From assembly GCA_003452965.1 (NCBI GenBank), contig DMMW01000063.1:4512-27490 (forward strand): DNA of 22,979 bases, read 5' to 3'. A program made the translations under genes and the position numbers. Below the pieces are notes generated by a model, which had not been told where the DNA came from, did no database searches, and saw nothing but the letters and a program-made list of their open reading frames with translations. Below are positions 5,906-13,350 of the stretch, piece after piece (the stretch's first letter is position 1; each line of letters opens with the position of its first letter). Origin of the DNA: Elusimicrobiota bacterium (GTDB lineage Bacteria; Elusimicrobiota; UBA8919).

Positions 5906-8521
5906 TTATCTCCCGCAACATTTTTTATATTTTTTACCGCTTCCACACGGGCATGAATCATTTCTGCCGATTTTAGTCGGCATAGCTGGTGACTCTTGTT
6001 TGTTTTGTTGCAAATTCTGAACAGCCGGTCCCGTACCAGCCCGTCGGCTGGCTGTGTTCAGGGCGGGTCTAACTCTTGATTGAGGCATTACCTGTACTCG
6101 GAAAATATATTCAACGGTTTCTTCGCGAATTCTATCCATCATTGTTATGAAAAGCGACAAAGATTCTTTTTTATATTCAACCAGAGGATCTTTTTGCCCG
6201 TATGCACGGAGACCTATTCCCTTCCTTAATTGGTCTAAATCATAAAGATGATTTTTCCAAGCATTATCTATAACTTGAAGCATTACTTGCCTTTCTATAT
6301 TTTCAAAAATATCTTTAGTAAATTCTATTTCCCGCTGGTTATATACATTTTTAATATTTTTATCAAGTATTTCCCGAAACGATTCGTACGTCAAAGAATT
6401 TATTTCGTCGCTTGAAAATTTTAAATCTAATCCAAAAGTTCTCCTTGTCCAGACTATTATGGTTTCTATATCCCAATTTTCAGGATATGTTTTTTCTGGA
6501 CAATAAATTTCTATTTTTTCATCAAGGAGCTCATTAATCATATTCCAAATTTTTTCCGAGACATCAGCACCGTCTAATATTGAATTTCTTAGGGCGTAAA
6601 TCACTTCCCTCTGTTTATTCATTACGTTGTCGTATTGAAGAAGATTTTTTCTAATTTCAAAGTTCATTTCTTCAACTTTTCGTTGCGCATTTTCAATAGC
6701 TCTTGAAACTAACGGATGTTCTATCACTTCGCCTTCCTTCATTCCGAGACGTTCCATTATGGGGGCGATTCTATCACTTCCGAACAATCGCATGAGTTCG
6801 TCTTCAAGTGATAGAAAAAATCTTGAGGAACCCATATCTCCTTGTCTTCCGCCCCTTCCCCTTAATTGATTATCTATTCTTCTTGCTTCGTGTCTTTCAG
6901 TGCCTAAAATATGAAGGCCTCCGAGTTCTTTGATTTCAGTTTGCTCGGCTAAGTCTGTCGGATTACCACCTAAAATAATATCTGTTCCCCTGCCTGCCAT
7001 GTTGGTTGCAACGGTAACAGCTTTCTTACGGCCGGCTTGTGCTATTATTTGGGCTTCTTGTTCATGATATTTGGCATTTAATAATTGATGAGGAACACCG
7101 CGTCTTTTCAACATTGCTGAAAGCTTTTCGTTTTTTTCTATTGAACGAGTTCCAACTAATACCGGTCTTCCGAGTTTATAAAGTTCTTCAATTTCATTTA
7201 TGATTGCTTCATATTTCTCTTTTTCGGTTCTATAAATAGAATCAGGGTAATCACTCCGAACCATCGGCTTGTTAGTCGGTATTTCAACAACGTCAAGTTT
7301 ATAGATATGCCAGAATTCACCGGCTTCGGTCATAGCCGTTCCAGTCATACCGGAAATCTTATTATACAGTTTAAAGAAATTCTGGTAAGTTATTGTAGCC
7401 AGTGTTTGATTTTCTTCGGCAATTCTCAGATTTTCTTTGGATTCTACTGCCTGATGTAATCCTTCCGACCATCTTCTACCTGGCATAAGACGGCCTGTGA
7501 ATTCATCCACGATGATAACTTCGCCATCCTTAACTACGTAATCAACATCTCTCTTGAAAAGATTATGGGCTTTAATTGCCTGATTAATATGATGTATCCA
7601 TTCCGATTGAATGTCGTCATAAAGATTTTGTATTCCCAGCATTTTTTCGCATTTTGCAACACCCTGTGAAGTCATGCTTGCAGAATGGTTTCTTTCGTCA
7701 ACAATATAATCAAAACCGACTGTCAAATCAAGCCCTTTGTGTTTGGCATCTATTTCTTCTGCCTCAGTAATAAATTTTCCTTTAAGATTAGGTATTAATT
7801 TATTTATTATGTAGTACTTATCCGTAGATTCTTCAGCCGGTCCGGATATAATTAACGGAGTCCTTGCTTCATCTATTAAGATTGAATCTACTTCATCAAC
7901 AATAGCATAATTTAATTTTCTAAGCACCCTTTCTTCTTTAGAGCGTTTCATATTGTCGCGTAAATAATCAAATCCGATTTCAGAATTTGTGACATATGTA
8001 ACATCGCATGCATACATCAATTTCCGGTCATCATCTGACATATCATGCTGAAGGTAACCTACAGTTAATCCTAAAAATTCAAATACAGGTCCCATCCATG
8101 AACGGTCTCTTTTGGCTAGATAATCATTGACAGTTATGATGTGAACGCCTTTACCGGATAGGGAATTCAAATATGCCGATAATGTAGCAACCAAGGTTTT
8201 ACCTTCACCGGTTTTCATTTCAGAGATTTTTCCCTGATGTAAGATTATCCCGCCCAAAAGTTGAGCGTCAAAATGTCTCAGTCCTATAGTTCGTTTTGAG
8301 GATTCTCTTACTACGGCAAATGCTTCAGGTAAAATATCTTCCAATGTTTCACCTTTTGAAATGCGGTTTTTAAATTCTTCCGTTTTCAGTTTCAGCGCAT
8401 CGTCGGATAATTTTTTTATGGTTTCTTCAAAAGAGTTTATTTTTTCTATAAAAGGAAAGATTTTTTTGATATCCCTTTCCGATTTAGTGCCGAACAATTT
8501 TTTAAAAATATAATTTATCAT
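5906..8521 (-). CDS. secA: SecA, preprotein translocase ATPase
   Basis: SecA drives post-translational export of unfolded proteins through SecYEG using ATP. The 871-residue product is close to the usual length. It carries Walker A MKTGEGKT (102-109), the DEVD box (209-212) in VDEVDSILIDEARTPLIISG, the second RecA domain with GRGTDIILGGNP, and GRGGRQGD. The extreme C-terminus is the zinc-binding, SecB-interacting tail CPCGSGKKYKKCC. The linker before that tail (about residues 828-850) includes TASRRAGTGPAVQ, encoded by a small GC-rich palindrome (6036-6051). Start ATG at 8519-8521 gives the normal N-terminus; there is no Shine-Dalgarno, but a 37-codon leader ORF ends 3 nt before it. A promoter lies at 8646-8674. 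Confidence 0.97.
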   Translation of the reverse strand: MINYIFKKLFGTKSERDIKKIFPFIEKINSFEETIKKLSDDALKLKTEEFKNRISKGETLEDILPEAFAVVRESSKRTIGLRHFDAQLLGGIILHQGKISEMKTGEGKTLVATLSAYLNSLSGKGVHIITVNDYLAKRDRSWMGPVFEFLGLTVGYLQHDMSDDDRKLMYACDVTYVTNSEIGFDYLRDNMKRSKEERVLRKLNYAIVDEVDSILIDEARTPLIISGPAEESTDKYYIINKLIPNLKGKFITEAEEIDAKHKGLDLTVGFDYIVDERNHSASMTSQGVAKCEKMLGIQNLYDDIQSEWIHHINQAIKAHNLFKRDVDYVVKDGEVIIVDEFTGRLMPGRRWSEGLHQAVESKENLRIAEENQTLATITYQNFFKLYNKISGMTGTAMTEAGEFWHIYKLDVVEIPTNKPMVRSDYPDSIYRTEKEKYEAIINEIEELYKLGRPVLVGTRSIEKNEKLSAMLKRRGVPHQLLNAKYHEQEAQIIAQAGRKKAVTVATNMAGRGTDIILGGNPTDLAEQTEIKELGGLHILGTERHEARRIDNQLRGRGGRQGDMGSSRFFLSLEDELMRLFGSDRIAPIMERLGMKEGEVIEHPLVSRAIENAQRKVEEMNFEIRKNLLQYDNVMNKQREVIYALRNSILDGADVSEKIWNMINELLDEKIEIYCPEKTYPENWDIETIIVWTRRTFGLDLKFSSDEINSLTYESFREILDKNIKNVYNQREIEFTKDIFENIERQVMLQVIDNAWKNHLYDLDQLRKGIGLRAYGQKDPLVEYKKESLSLFITMMDRIREETVEYIFRVQVMPQSRVRPALNTASRRAGTGPAVQNLQQNKQESPAMPTKIGRNDSCPCGSGKKYKKCCGR
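6021..6055. repeat. GC-rich palindrome in the secA linker
   Basis: CCAGCC (6036-6041), loop CGTC, GGCTGG (6046-6051) form a perfect hairpin. ACAGCC (6021-6026) and GGCTGT (6050-6055) give an alternative longer pairing. It encodes the flexible linker before the zinc tail of SecA, a tolerant place for insertions. Confidence 0.5.
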
Positions 8522-8524
8522 AAT

Positions 8525-8638
8525 TTATACTACAATATGCAAGATAACTGCAACCAAATTACTGGCGGACAAACAGGGCAAAATTGAAAAATAAAGCATT
8601 AATCTGAAATCCTGTTTACTGTATTCTGATAACTGCAT
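8525..8638 (-). CDS. Possible 37-codon leader ORF upstream of secA
   Basis: An ATG at 8636-8638 opens a 37-codon frame ending in TAA at 8525-8527, 3 nt before the secA ATG. The peptide is polar at the start (MQLSEYSKQDFR) and then hydrophobic to the end (residues 13-37, with LMLYFSILP and LVAVILHIVV), like a signal or membrane segment. The predicted secA transcript starts within a base or two of this ATG, so it would be leaderless. Position and hydrophobicity recall secretion monitors such as SecM upstream of E. coli secA, but the SecM arrest motif (ending RAGP) and RAPP-type motifs are absent. The DNA also has repeat-like words, so a chance ORF is quite possible. Confidence 0.35.
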   Translation of the reverse strand: MQLSEYSKQDFRLMLYFSILPCLSASNLVAVILHIVV

Positions 8639-8645
8639 TATCTAT

Positions 8646-8674
8646 ATTTTATCAAATAAATATGTATTTGTAAA
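8646..8674 (-). promoter_or_regulatory. Promoter of secA-yjbQ
   Basis: Minus-strand TTTACA (8669-8674, 5 of 6), a 17-bp spacer and TAAAAT (8646-8651, 5 of 6). Predicted start is near 8639, about 118 nt before the secA ATG and adjacent to the ATG of the leader ORF. Confidence 0.65.
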
Positions 8675-8707
8675 CCCCATACATAGAATACATTGAAAAA
8701 AGATAAT

Positions 8708-8745
8708 AAAAAAACCCAATATTGACCTAAATCAAATCGGGTTTT
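8708..8745 (-). terminator. Rho-independent terminator of csp
   Basis: On the minus strand, AAAACCC (8739-8745) pairs with GGGTTTT (8711-8717) around a loop of about 21 nt that contains a small inner stem. A run of seven T residues ends the structure. It lies 48 nt after the csp stop codon. Confidence 0.75.
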
Positions 8746-8764
8746 CTTATCGTTTATATAAGTC

Positions 8765-8790
8765 TAATATATATGTTTAATATATATGTT
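8765..8790. repeat. Tandem 13-bp duplication
   Basis: TAATATATATGTT is repeated perfectly at 8765-8777 and 8778-8790, between the csp stop codon and its terminator. It is probably a replication-slippage product. Confidence 0.8.
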
Positions 8791-8792
8791 TA

Positions 8793-8993
8793 TTATACTT
8801 TTTTTACGTTGGCTGCTTTAGGACCCTTGTCAGATTCGACAACATCAAACTCAACTGCATCACCTTCTGCAAGAGACTTAAATCCTTCGCCACCGATTGA
8901 CGAAAAGTGAACAAACACATCACCAGAACCATCTTCTTTTGACAAAAAACCGTAACCCTTGGAGTCATTAAACCACTTTACTTTACCTCGCAT
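8793..8993 (-). CDS. csp: Cold-shock domain protein
   Basis: A 66-residue single cold-shock domain protein, the standard size for CspA-family RNA chaperones that bind single-stranded nucleic acid in the cytoplasm and melt secondary structure. RNP1 (KGYGFL, residues 12-17) and RNP2 (DVFVHF, 25-30) are both intact, and the N-terminal GKVKWFN is typical. The ATG has a strong AGGAGGAG 8 nt upstream (in 9002-9009). The gene is monocistronic: it has its own near-consensus promoter (9049-9077) and terminator (8708-8745). The predicted leader of about 48 nt is much shorter than the long thermosensing leader of E. coli cspA, so cold regulation by that mechanism is not evident. Cold-inducibility cannot be inferred; many paralogues are constitutive. 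Confidence 0.96.
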   Translation of the reverse strand: MRGKVKWFNDSKGYGFLSKEDGSGDVFVHFSSIGGEGFKSLAEGDAVEFDVVESDKGPKAANVKKV

Positions 8994-9048
8994 CTACGAT
9001 ACTCCTCCTAACTTAACATTCCGTGTAGCCTAAGACCACACAATAATA

Positions 9049-9077
9049 ACTATACTAAATTATATAAAACTTGTCAA
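9049..9077 (-). promoter_or_regulatory. Promoter of csp
   Basis: Minus-strand TTGACA (9072-9077, perfect), 17-bp spacer and TATAGT (9049-9054, 5 of 6). The -35 box contains the TGA stop codon (9074-9076) of the upstream gene. Predicted start is near 9042. Confidence 0.8.
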
Positions 9078-10522
9078 GTAAAAAATAATAAATTGAAAAT
9101 TAAAATTCCCAAGGTAAGGAAAAATACAAACATAATGATTTTGATATAATATATTTTACTTCTGAAAACATTCTCAATATTTTCCATACTTGCACCAAAA
9201 TAAAATATTGAAAAAATAATTATAAGCGGAATAATAAACAGCAAACAATAAAGTAATAAATATAAAGTTCCGGAAGTGCGATATTCAGGAAGACCTACCA
9301 TATATATAATAGTTGGCAAATAGATTTGTCCCGTACAAAACAGTTCCAACACAGTAATTACTGCTCCAATAAAAAAAGCAATAAATATTAGATATTTAAA
9401 GGCAGTATATTTTGTTATTAAATCATATATTTTCCATCTTATTACATTAGGAAGTTTAAGTTTTAGAGTATTATCCCCTATTCCGGTTCCTTTTTTTATC
9501 AGTATAGCTTCATAAAGATGGCGGAAAGCAAAAAATAATGTTAAAATTCCTATGAAAAAATACATTATTTTAGAGATAATTACAATCTGATTAATTCTTT
9601 GAATAAATTTGAAAAGCCCAATGCCTATTAAAAAATACGTGATAAATACACCTGTTATGAAACTTATACCGACAAAAAGTATTTCTTTTCTTTGCTTTTT
9701 TAAAATCATGTTTAGATATGTAATAAAGAATATTATTGTTGCAAATGCGCATGGATTTACACTGTCTATTAAACCTGCAGAGATGACAGGAAGTATTTTA
9801 AGGTTTTTAATCATTATTTTCTTGTTCATATCATTAAACGGCATTTCAACTCTTTTCACGTTTCCGGTTTTAATATATTTTTCCAATAGCTTAGGTAATG
9901 ATTCCAAAATATCTTTTTTCCCACCCACAACATCATTCCCTATAAAAAGAACCGGTACTTTGGTTAATGTTTTACCGAATTGTTTTTCAAGGGTTACAAG
10001 TGCGGCATAATTTCTTGATTCATCAATTGAGTATTCAGCAACATCCATTCTTATTCCGTATTTTTTTTCATAGAAAGGTATAATATTTTTTTTAAGTTCT
10101 TTACAAAACAAACAACCGGCAGAATCAAAAATAGTAATAGGTATTACCGGCTGTTTATCTGCAAAAATATATCCTTTAATTTTTATTGATATGTATGGAT
10201 TTTTGGGGTCGTTGGATTGAATGAAAAGATCTTTAGAAAAATCTTTTAAATAATCTTTTGTATCAATTGTTATTTTAATGGTTTTTCTGTTTTTTGGTGA
10301 AATATCAAATCTTTCCGGGAAGGCATTTATGCAATCGCAAGAAGGTCTTAAACCGACTTTCAGAACTTTTGTAGATAAGTTATGCAATTCCAATACATAA
10401 TTTAAAGTTTTGCCTTGCGAAACCTGACCGAAGTTAATTTCTTTTTTATTTATTTTTATTGACTGACAAATCAATAATGAGGCGGACAAAAATAAAAGGC
10501 AGGTGAAAAAAAGTTTTTTCAT
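9074..10522 (-). CDS. DUF1573-thioredoxin-CcdA fusion, predicted transmembrane thiol reductase
   Basis: A 482-residue three-part protein. A signal sequence (1-20) is followed by a DUF1573 immunoglobulin-like domain (about 22-120) with its hallmark CxC motif SCDC (Cys62, Cys64). A thioredoxin/glutaredoxin-like domain (about 126-218) has CLFC (Cys137, Cys140) and cis-Pro190 in KVPVLF. A six-helix CcdA/DsbD-type membrane domain (about 241-482) carries the paired cysteines of that family: Cys258 in SVNPCAFA and Cys396 in FCTGQIY. By family logic it carries electrons from cytoplasmic thioredoxin through the membrane to the periplasmic Trx domain. Its ATG overlaps the stop of the TlpA-metallophosphatase gene (ATGA, 10519-10522), so the two are translationally coupled and are likely partners. 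The substrate is unknown. Domain calls are firm; the electron path is inferred. Confidence 0.82.
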   Translation of the reverse strand: MKKLFFTCLLFLSASLLICQSIKINKKEINFGQVSQGKTLNYVLELHNLSTKVLKVGLRPSCDCINAFPERFDISPKNRKTIKITIDTKDYLKDFSKDLFIQSNDPKNPYISIKIKGYIFADKQPVIPITIFDSAGCLFCKELKKNIIPFYEKKYGIRMDVAEYSIDESRNYAALVTLEKQFGKTLTKVPVLFIGNDVVGGKKDILESLPKLLEKYIKTGNVKRVEMPFNDMNKKIMIKNLKILPVISAGLIDSVNPCAFATIIFFITYLNMILKKQRKEILFVGISFITGVFITYFLIGIGLFKFIQRINQIVIISKIMYFFIGILTLFFAFRHLYEAILIKKGTGIGDNTLKLKLPNVIRWKIYDLITKYTAFKYLIFIAFFIGAVITVLELFCTGQIYLPTIIYMVGLPEYRTSGTLYLLLYCLLFIIPLIIIFSIFYFGASMENIENVFRSKIYYIKIIMFVFFLTLGILIFNLLFFT

Positions 10523-11862
10523 TTTTTCTTTATGGCATTCTTATAATCATTAATCATGTTTCTAATTTGTGGATGGTCTGCTATGTCTTTTGTAAGAGGC
10601 GTGATCTCATGTTCATAAGACGTTATTTTCTTTTTATCATCAAATCTAAGAACAAGTTTTCCGACATTCTGGCAATTTTCGCCGGCTTGCACTATAAGTG
10701 TATTGCCTATTTTATAAGGTTTTTGCAGTAATGTTTGCGAATGACCGCCGATAATAATGTCTATGTTTTTAAATTTTTCTGCAATCTCTTTATCAATATC
10801 AAAACCCGAATGAGAAATTAAAATTAATAAATCATAATCAATTTTTTCAGTCTGTGATAAAATGTCGTCGGTGGATAAAATATTTAGTTTTTTAGTAATT
10901 TTTTCAGGGAAAAGCGTAAAAACATCGGGATGTGTGATAGACAATAGTTTTATTCTTAAACCTTCTCTTTCAATGATTTTATCATGCGGTGTTAAAAATA
11001 TGCAATTCTTGCCTTCACAGTAATTTACATTTGAAGAAAGAAAAGCAAGTTTGTATTTATTAATATAACTTACAAATTTTTCATAGCTGAGTTCCTGGTC
11101 GCCGATACAGATGGCATCATAATTCATAATTTCATATATTTTAAAAATAAGGTCAGCTATTGCATCCGATGCATATAACGGTAAAAAATCACCCGAATCC
11201 AATGCGAGATTATTGGCATATTTTTCTCGTTGTTGTTTCAGATAAGTTGCACGTCTTACTAACCCGCCGTAAGGGTGTGTCGGACAGTCGCAGGATTCAA
11301 GATAGCCGTTAGATGAATTACTGAAGAATATCGCAAGTTCTTTAGGTTTGTTTAAGTTTTCTTTTTCTATTGCGGTAATTTGCTCTGCCAAAATTTTCTC
11401 GATATTTTCATCATATCCGTCTTTAATATATTTTATTATTCCATCCGCCGATATTAAAAACAGTTTTGGGATGTTTGCACGGCCTGCTTTTAAAACTTCG
11501 AAATTTTCACCGGTAATTTTTGCCTCAGGATCTAATAAAACCGGAAATGTTATATTATTTTTGGTTAAAAATTCTTTAATTTTTTCTTTATTTAAACCAT
11601 CAATGTTAATCAAATAAACCTTTACATTCGATTTTGATTGGATGTTTTGTAAATGCGGTATCTCTTTAAGACAAGGCTGGCACCATGTCGCGAAATAAGC
11701 AAGGATAATAGGTTTATTATCTGCAAGTATAGCAGTAACGGATATTCTGTTTCCGTTAATATCGGAAAGTATAAAGCCAGGCGATTTATTGCCGATATTC
11801 AGTTTTGCAGATACAAAAGAATTTGTGAATAGAAAACATATCAATATTATTATTTTTTTCAT
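10519..11862 (-). CDS. TlpA-like thioredoxin fused to UshA-like metallophosphatase domain
   Basis: A 447-residue exported protein. A signal peptide (1-19) is followed by a TlpA/ResA-type thioredoxin domain (about 22-160) with WCQPC (Cys61, Cys64) and cis-Pro132. A domain related to UshA/5'-nucleotidase metallophosphatases (about 175-425) comes next. It keeps GD (224-225), SHSG (His351) and GGHSQ (His374), but motif 1 (D-x-H) is replaced by FSNSSNGYLES. Motif 3 reads GDQE instead of GNHE, and the second His of GHxH is Gln376. A CxC pair (Cys191, Cys193, in ESCDCPTHPYGG) marks the Cys-rich branch of this superfamily. Catalysis is therefore uncertain; a redox role is possible. ATG at 11862 is preferred over GTG at 11868 because GGAG lies 5 nt before it. 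Its stop overlaps the next gene by ATGA. Confidence 0.8.
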   Translation of the reverse strand: MKKIIILICFLFTNSFVSAKLNIGNKSPGFILSDINGNRISVTAILADNKPIILAYFATWCQPCLKEIPHLQNIQSKSNVKVYLINIDGLNKEKIKEFLTKNNITFPVLLDPEAKITGENFEVLKAGRANIPKLFLISADGIIKYIKDGYDENIEKILAEQITAIEKENLNKPKELAIFFSNSSNGYLESCDCPTHPYGGLVRRATYLKQQREKYANNLALDSGDFLPLYASDAIADLIFKIYEIMNYDAICIGDQELSYEKFVSYINKYKLAFLSSNVNYCEGKNCIFLTPHDKIIEREGLRIKLLSITHPDVFTLFPEKITKKLNILSTDDILSQTEKIDYDLLILISHSGFDIDKEIAEKFKNIDIIIGGHSQTLLQKPYKIGNTLIVQAGENCQNVGKLVLRFDDKKKITSYEHEITPLTKDIADHPQIRNMINDYKNAIKKK

Positions 11863-11941
11863 AAACACTCCGGCTTCATCCAGTTAGAGAATGTTGTAAA
11901 CATATTTTATATGAGATTTATCAATATTATTCTATATCCAC

Positions 11942-13294
11942 TTATTGGGCAAATTTCCGTGCCAATACTTTACAGGCTGTTTTAAGTTCTTTTGCAGACA
12001 TCGCTTCCTGGTCAAATGATGCAATAATCTTGCTTGTTTCTACTTCCACTAAGTTTGCCGTTATATAATATGTATCCATAAGCTTGGAAAGGTTACCGAC
12101 AATCATCTGTTTAACGTTCAATAGTTTACCTATTTGAACTGCACATTCCGAAGTAGTGCAACCAGATTGCTGGAACGCCGCCTCAGCGAGTATCTTTTCC
12201 ATATTCGCTTTTTCTATAACATTGTATACACCTGTATTAACCAGTTCAGTTCGTAAAAAATCAGCGACAATAGAAGCATCTGCTTGTGATACGTTTTTAC
12301 CGGCAAAATCAGCAACCGCAATATTTATAATTTCGCCTGGTTGTCGTTGAGGCTTTGATATTACAGTAACTGTTCTTGCAGGTGTTCCTTCAAGAGTTCC
12401 AAATTTATATGATAATCCGACGCGATGTACGTTTATATCCGGCAATTCTTTGCCAGATTGATTAACTGAATAATCTAATTTTAAATTATTATAACTTATA
12501 CCCACACCAGCTGTTATGCTTGGTGTACCATCTTCTACATTTTTTTGACCCAATCTCAATGCTAAATATTGATTTAAGGAATATTCTATACCCAATCCCC
12601 GGACTCCCGCATTTTTATCATCAGGTACATTTTCTACCGAGATAGCAGCTAAGAGATTCTTTTTTTCCAGAAAACGATATGCTAATCCAATCCTATAAAG
12701 TTGGGGTTGTTTTTCAGTGATATCAGAAAATTTTAAACTTCCACCTAAATTCGCTACAGTAAATCCCAACACAATTCTATTTTTAATAAAAATTGAACCT
12801 AAACTAACGTTACCGGCATTGGCTTTTCTGTCAGCTAAATTCATTGTTAATGAACCTAAGGACGCTCCTATGGATAACGAATCAAATAGTTTGTATGAAA
12901 GGTTCAGCGAAAAATTACTATTGGAAACCTCTAAATCACTACCGGTTCTTGTGCCATTTGCATCATATGCAGTAACCTTAGTTGATTCGGTTATTATTCG
13001 ACCGCCAAATGCAAATTTCTTTAATGGATAAACAAAGGCAGCATAGCCGCTAGCAACTTCACCGGGAAATTGTGAGAGATTAAAACCTACTTCGGCGTTT
13101 TTTAAAAATGAGGATGCAGCAGGATTCCAAAACGGCGCTGAATAATTAAAACAGCTTGCAACAGCTGCATAACCTATTGCTGTTTCTCTCGCCCCCTGGC
13201 CGACTAAAAGAAATTGTGCGGTCGGGCTTTCTGCGTTAGTTGTATTAATAATTAATAATAATAAGAATATTGATAATATGAAACTTTTTTTCAC
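11942..13294 (-). CDS. PorV/PorQ-type outer-membrane barrel fused to CsgG-like domain
   Basis: A 450-residue protein with a signal peptide (1-21). Residues 22-300 form a beta-barrel of the PorV/PorQ type: the early motif GARETAIGYAA and SAPFWNPAA, then alternating amphipathic strands ending in HRVGLSYKFG. A short linker leads to a CsgG/LpoB-like domain (about 322-450) with IAVADF, LRTELVNTGVYNVIEK, the paired cysteines of SGCTTSEC (379, 384) and QIGKLLNVKQMIVG. PorV proteins shuttle secreted cargo at the outer membrane in type IX secretion, and CsgG relatives act in outer-membrane export or binding, so a surface-secretion or assembly role is plausible but unproven. Start is GTG with AGGAGG (13300-13305) 5 nt upstream. 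A perfect 22-bp palindrome overlaps the leader. It follows the FlgD/CARDB gene by 56 nt. Confidence 0.78.
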   Translation of the reverse strand: MKKSFILSIFLLLLIINTTNAESPTAQFLLVGQGARETAIGYAAVASCFNYSAPFWNPAASSFLKNAEVGFNLSQFPGEVASGYAAFVYPLKKFAFGGRIITESTKVTAYDANGTRTGSDLEVSNSNFSLNLSYKLFDSLSIGASLGSLTMNLADRKANAGNVSLGSIFIKNRIVLGFTVANLGGSLKFSDITEKQPQLYRIGLAYRFLEKKNLLAAISVENVPDDKNAGVRGLGIEYSLNQYLALRLGQKNVEDGTPSITAGVGISYNNLKLDYSVNQSGKELPDINVHRVGLSYKFGTLEGTPARTVTVISKPQRQPGEIINIAVADFAGKNVSQADASIVADFLRTELVNTGVYNVIEKANMEKILAEAAFQQSGCTTSECAVQIGKLLNVKQMIVGNLSKLMDTYYITANLVEVETSKIIASFDQEAMSAKELKTACKVLARKFAQ

Positions 13295-13304
13295 AGGGTC
13301 CTCC

Positions 13305-13326
13305 TGATATAATGTCCATTATATCA
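13305..13326. promoter_or_regulatory. Perfect 10+10 palindrome with extended -10 element before the PorV-CsgG gene
   Basis: TGATATAATG (13305-13314), TC, CATTATATCA (13317-13326) is a perfect inverted repeat with a 2-nt centre, on either strand. On the minus strand it includes TGATATAAT, an extended -10 motif, and it ends on the first base of the Shine-Dalgarno. It could be an operator over a promoter or an mRNA hairpin next to the ribosome site. No good -35 box is seen. Confidence 0.5.
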
Positions 13327-13327
13327 A

Positions 13328-13350
13328 ACATCCTATAAATAGAAGGATGT
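13328..13350. repeat. Small stem-loop between the FlgD/CARDB and PorV-CsgG genes
   Basis: ACATCC (13328-13333) and GGATGT (13345-13350) form a 6-bp stem around an 11-nt AT loop, directly after the stop codon of the upstream gene on the minus strand. The T-run is weak, so at most it attenuates transcription. Confidence 0.4.

Noticed and set aside
8525..8638. True SecM homologue upstream of secA
   Set aside because: The 37-codon peptide lacks the SecM arrest motif and is far shorter; only position and hydrophobicity are similar.
11280..11300. Possible selenocysteine in the UshA-like domain
   Set aside because: Members of this family may carry selenocysteine, but here both positions are ordinary Cys codons (TGC, TGT) and no in-frame TGA is present.
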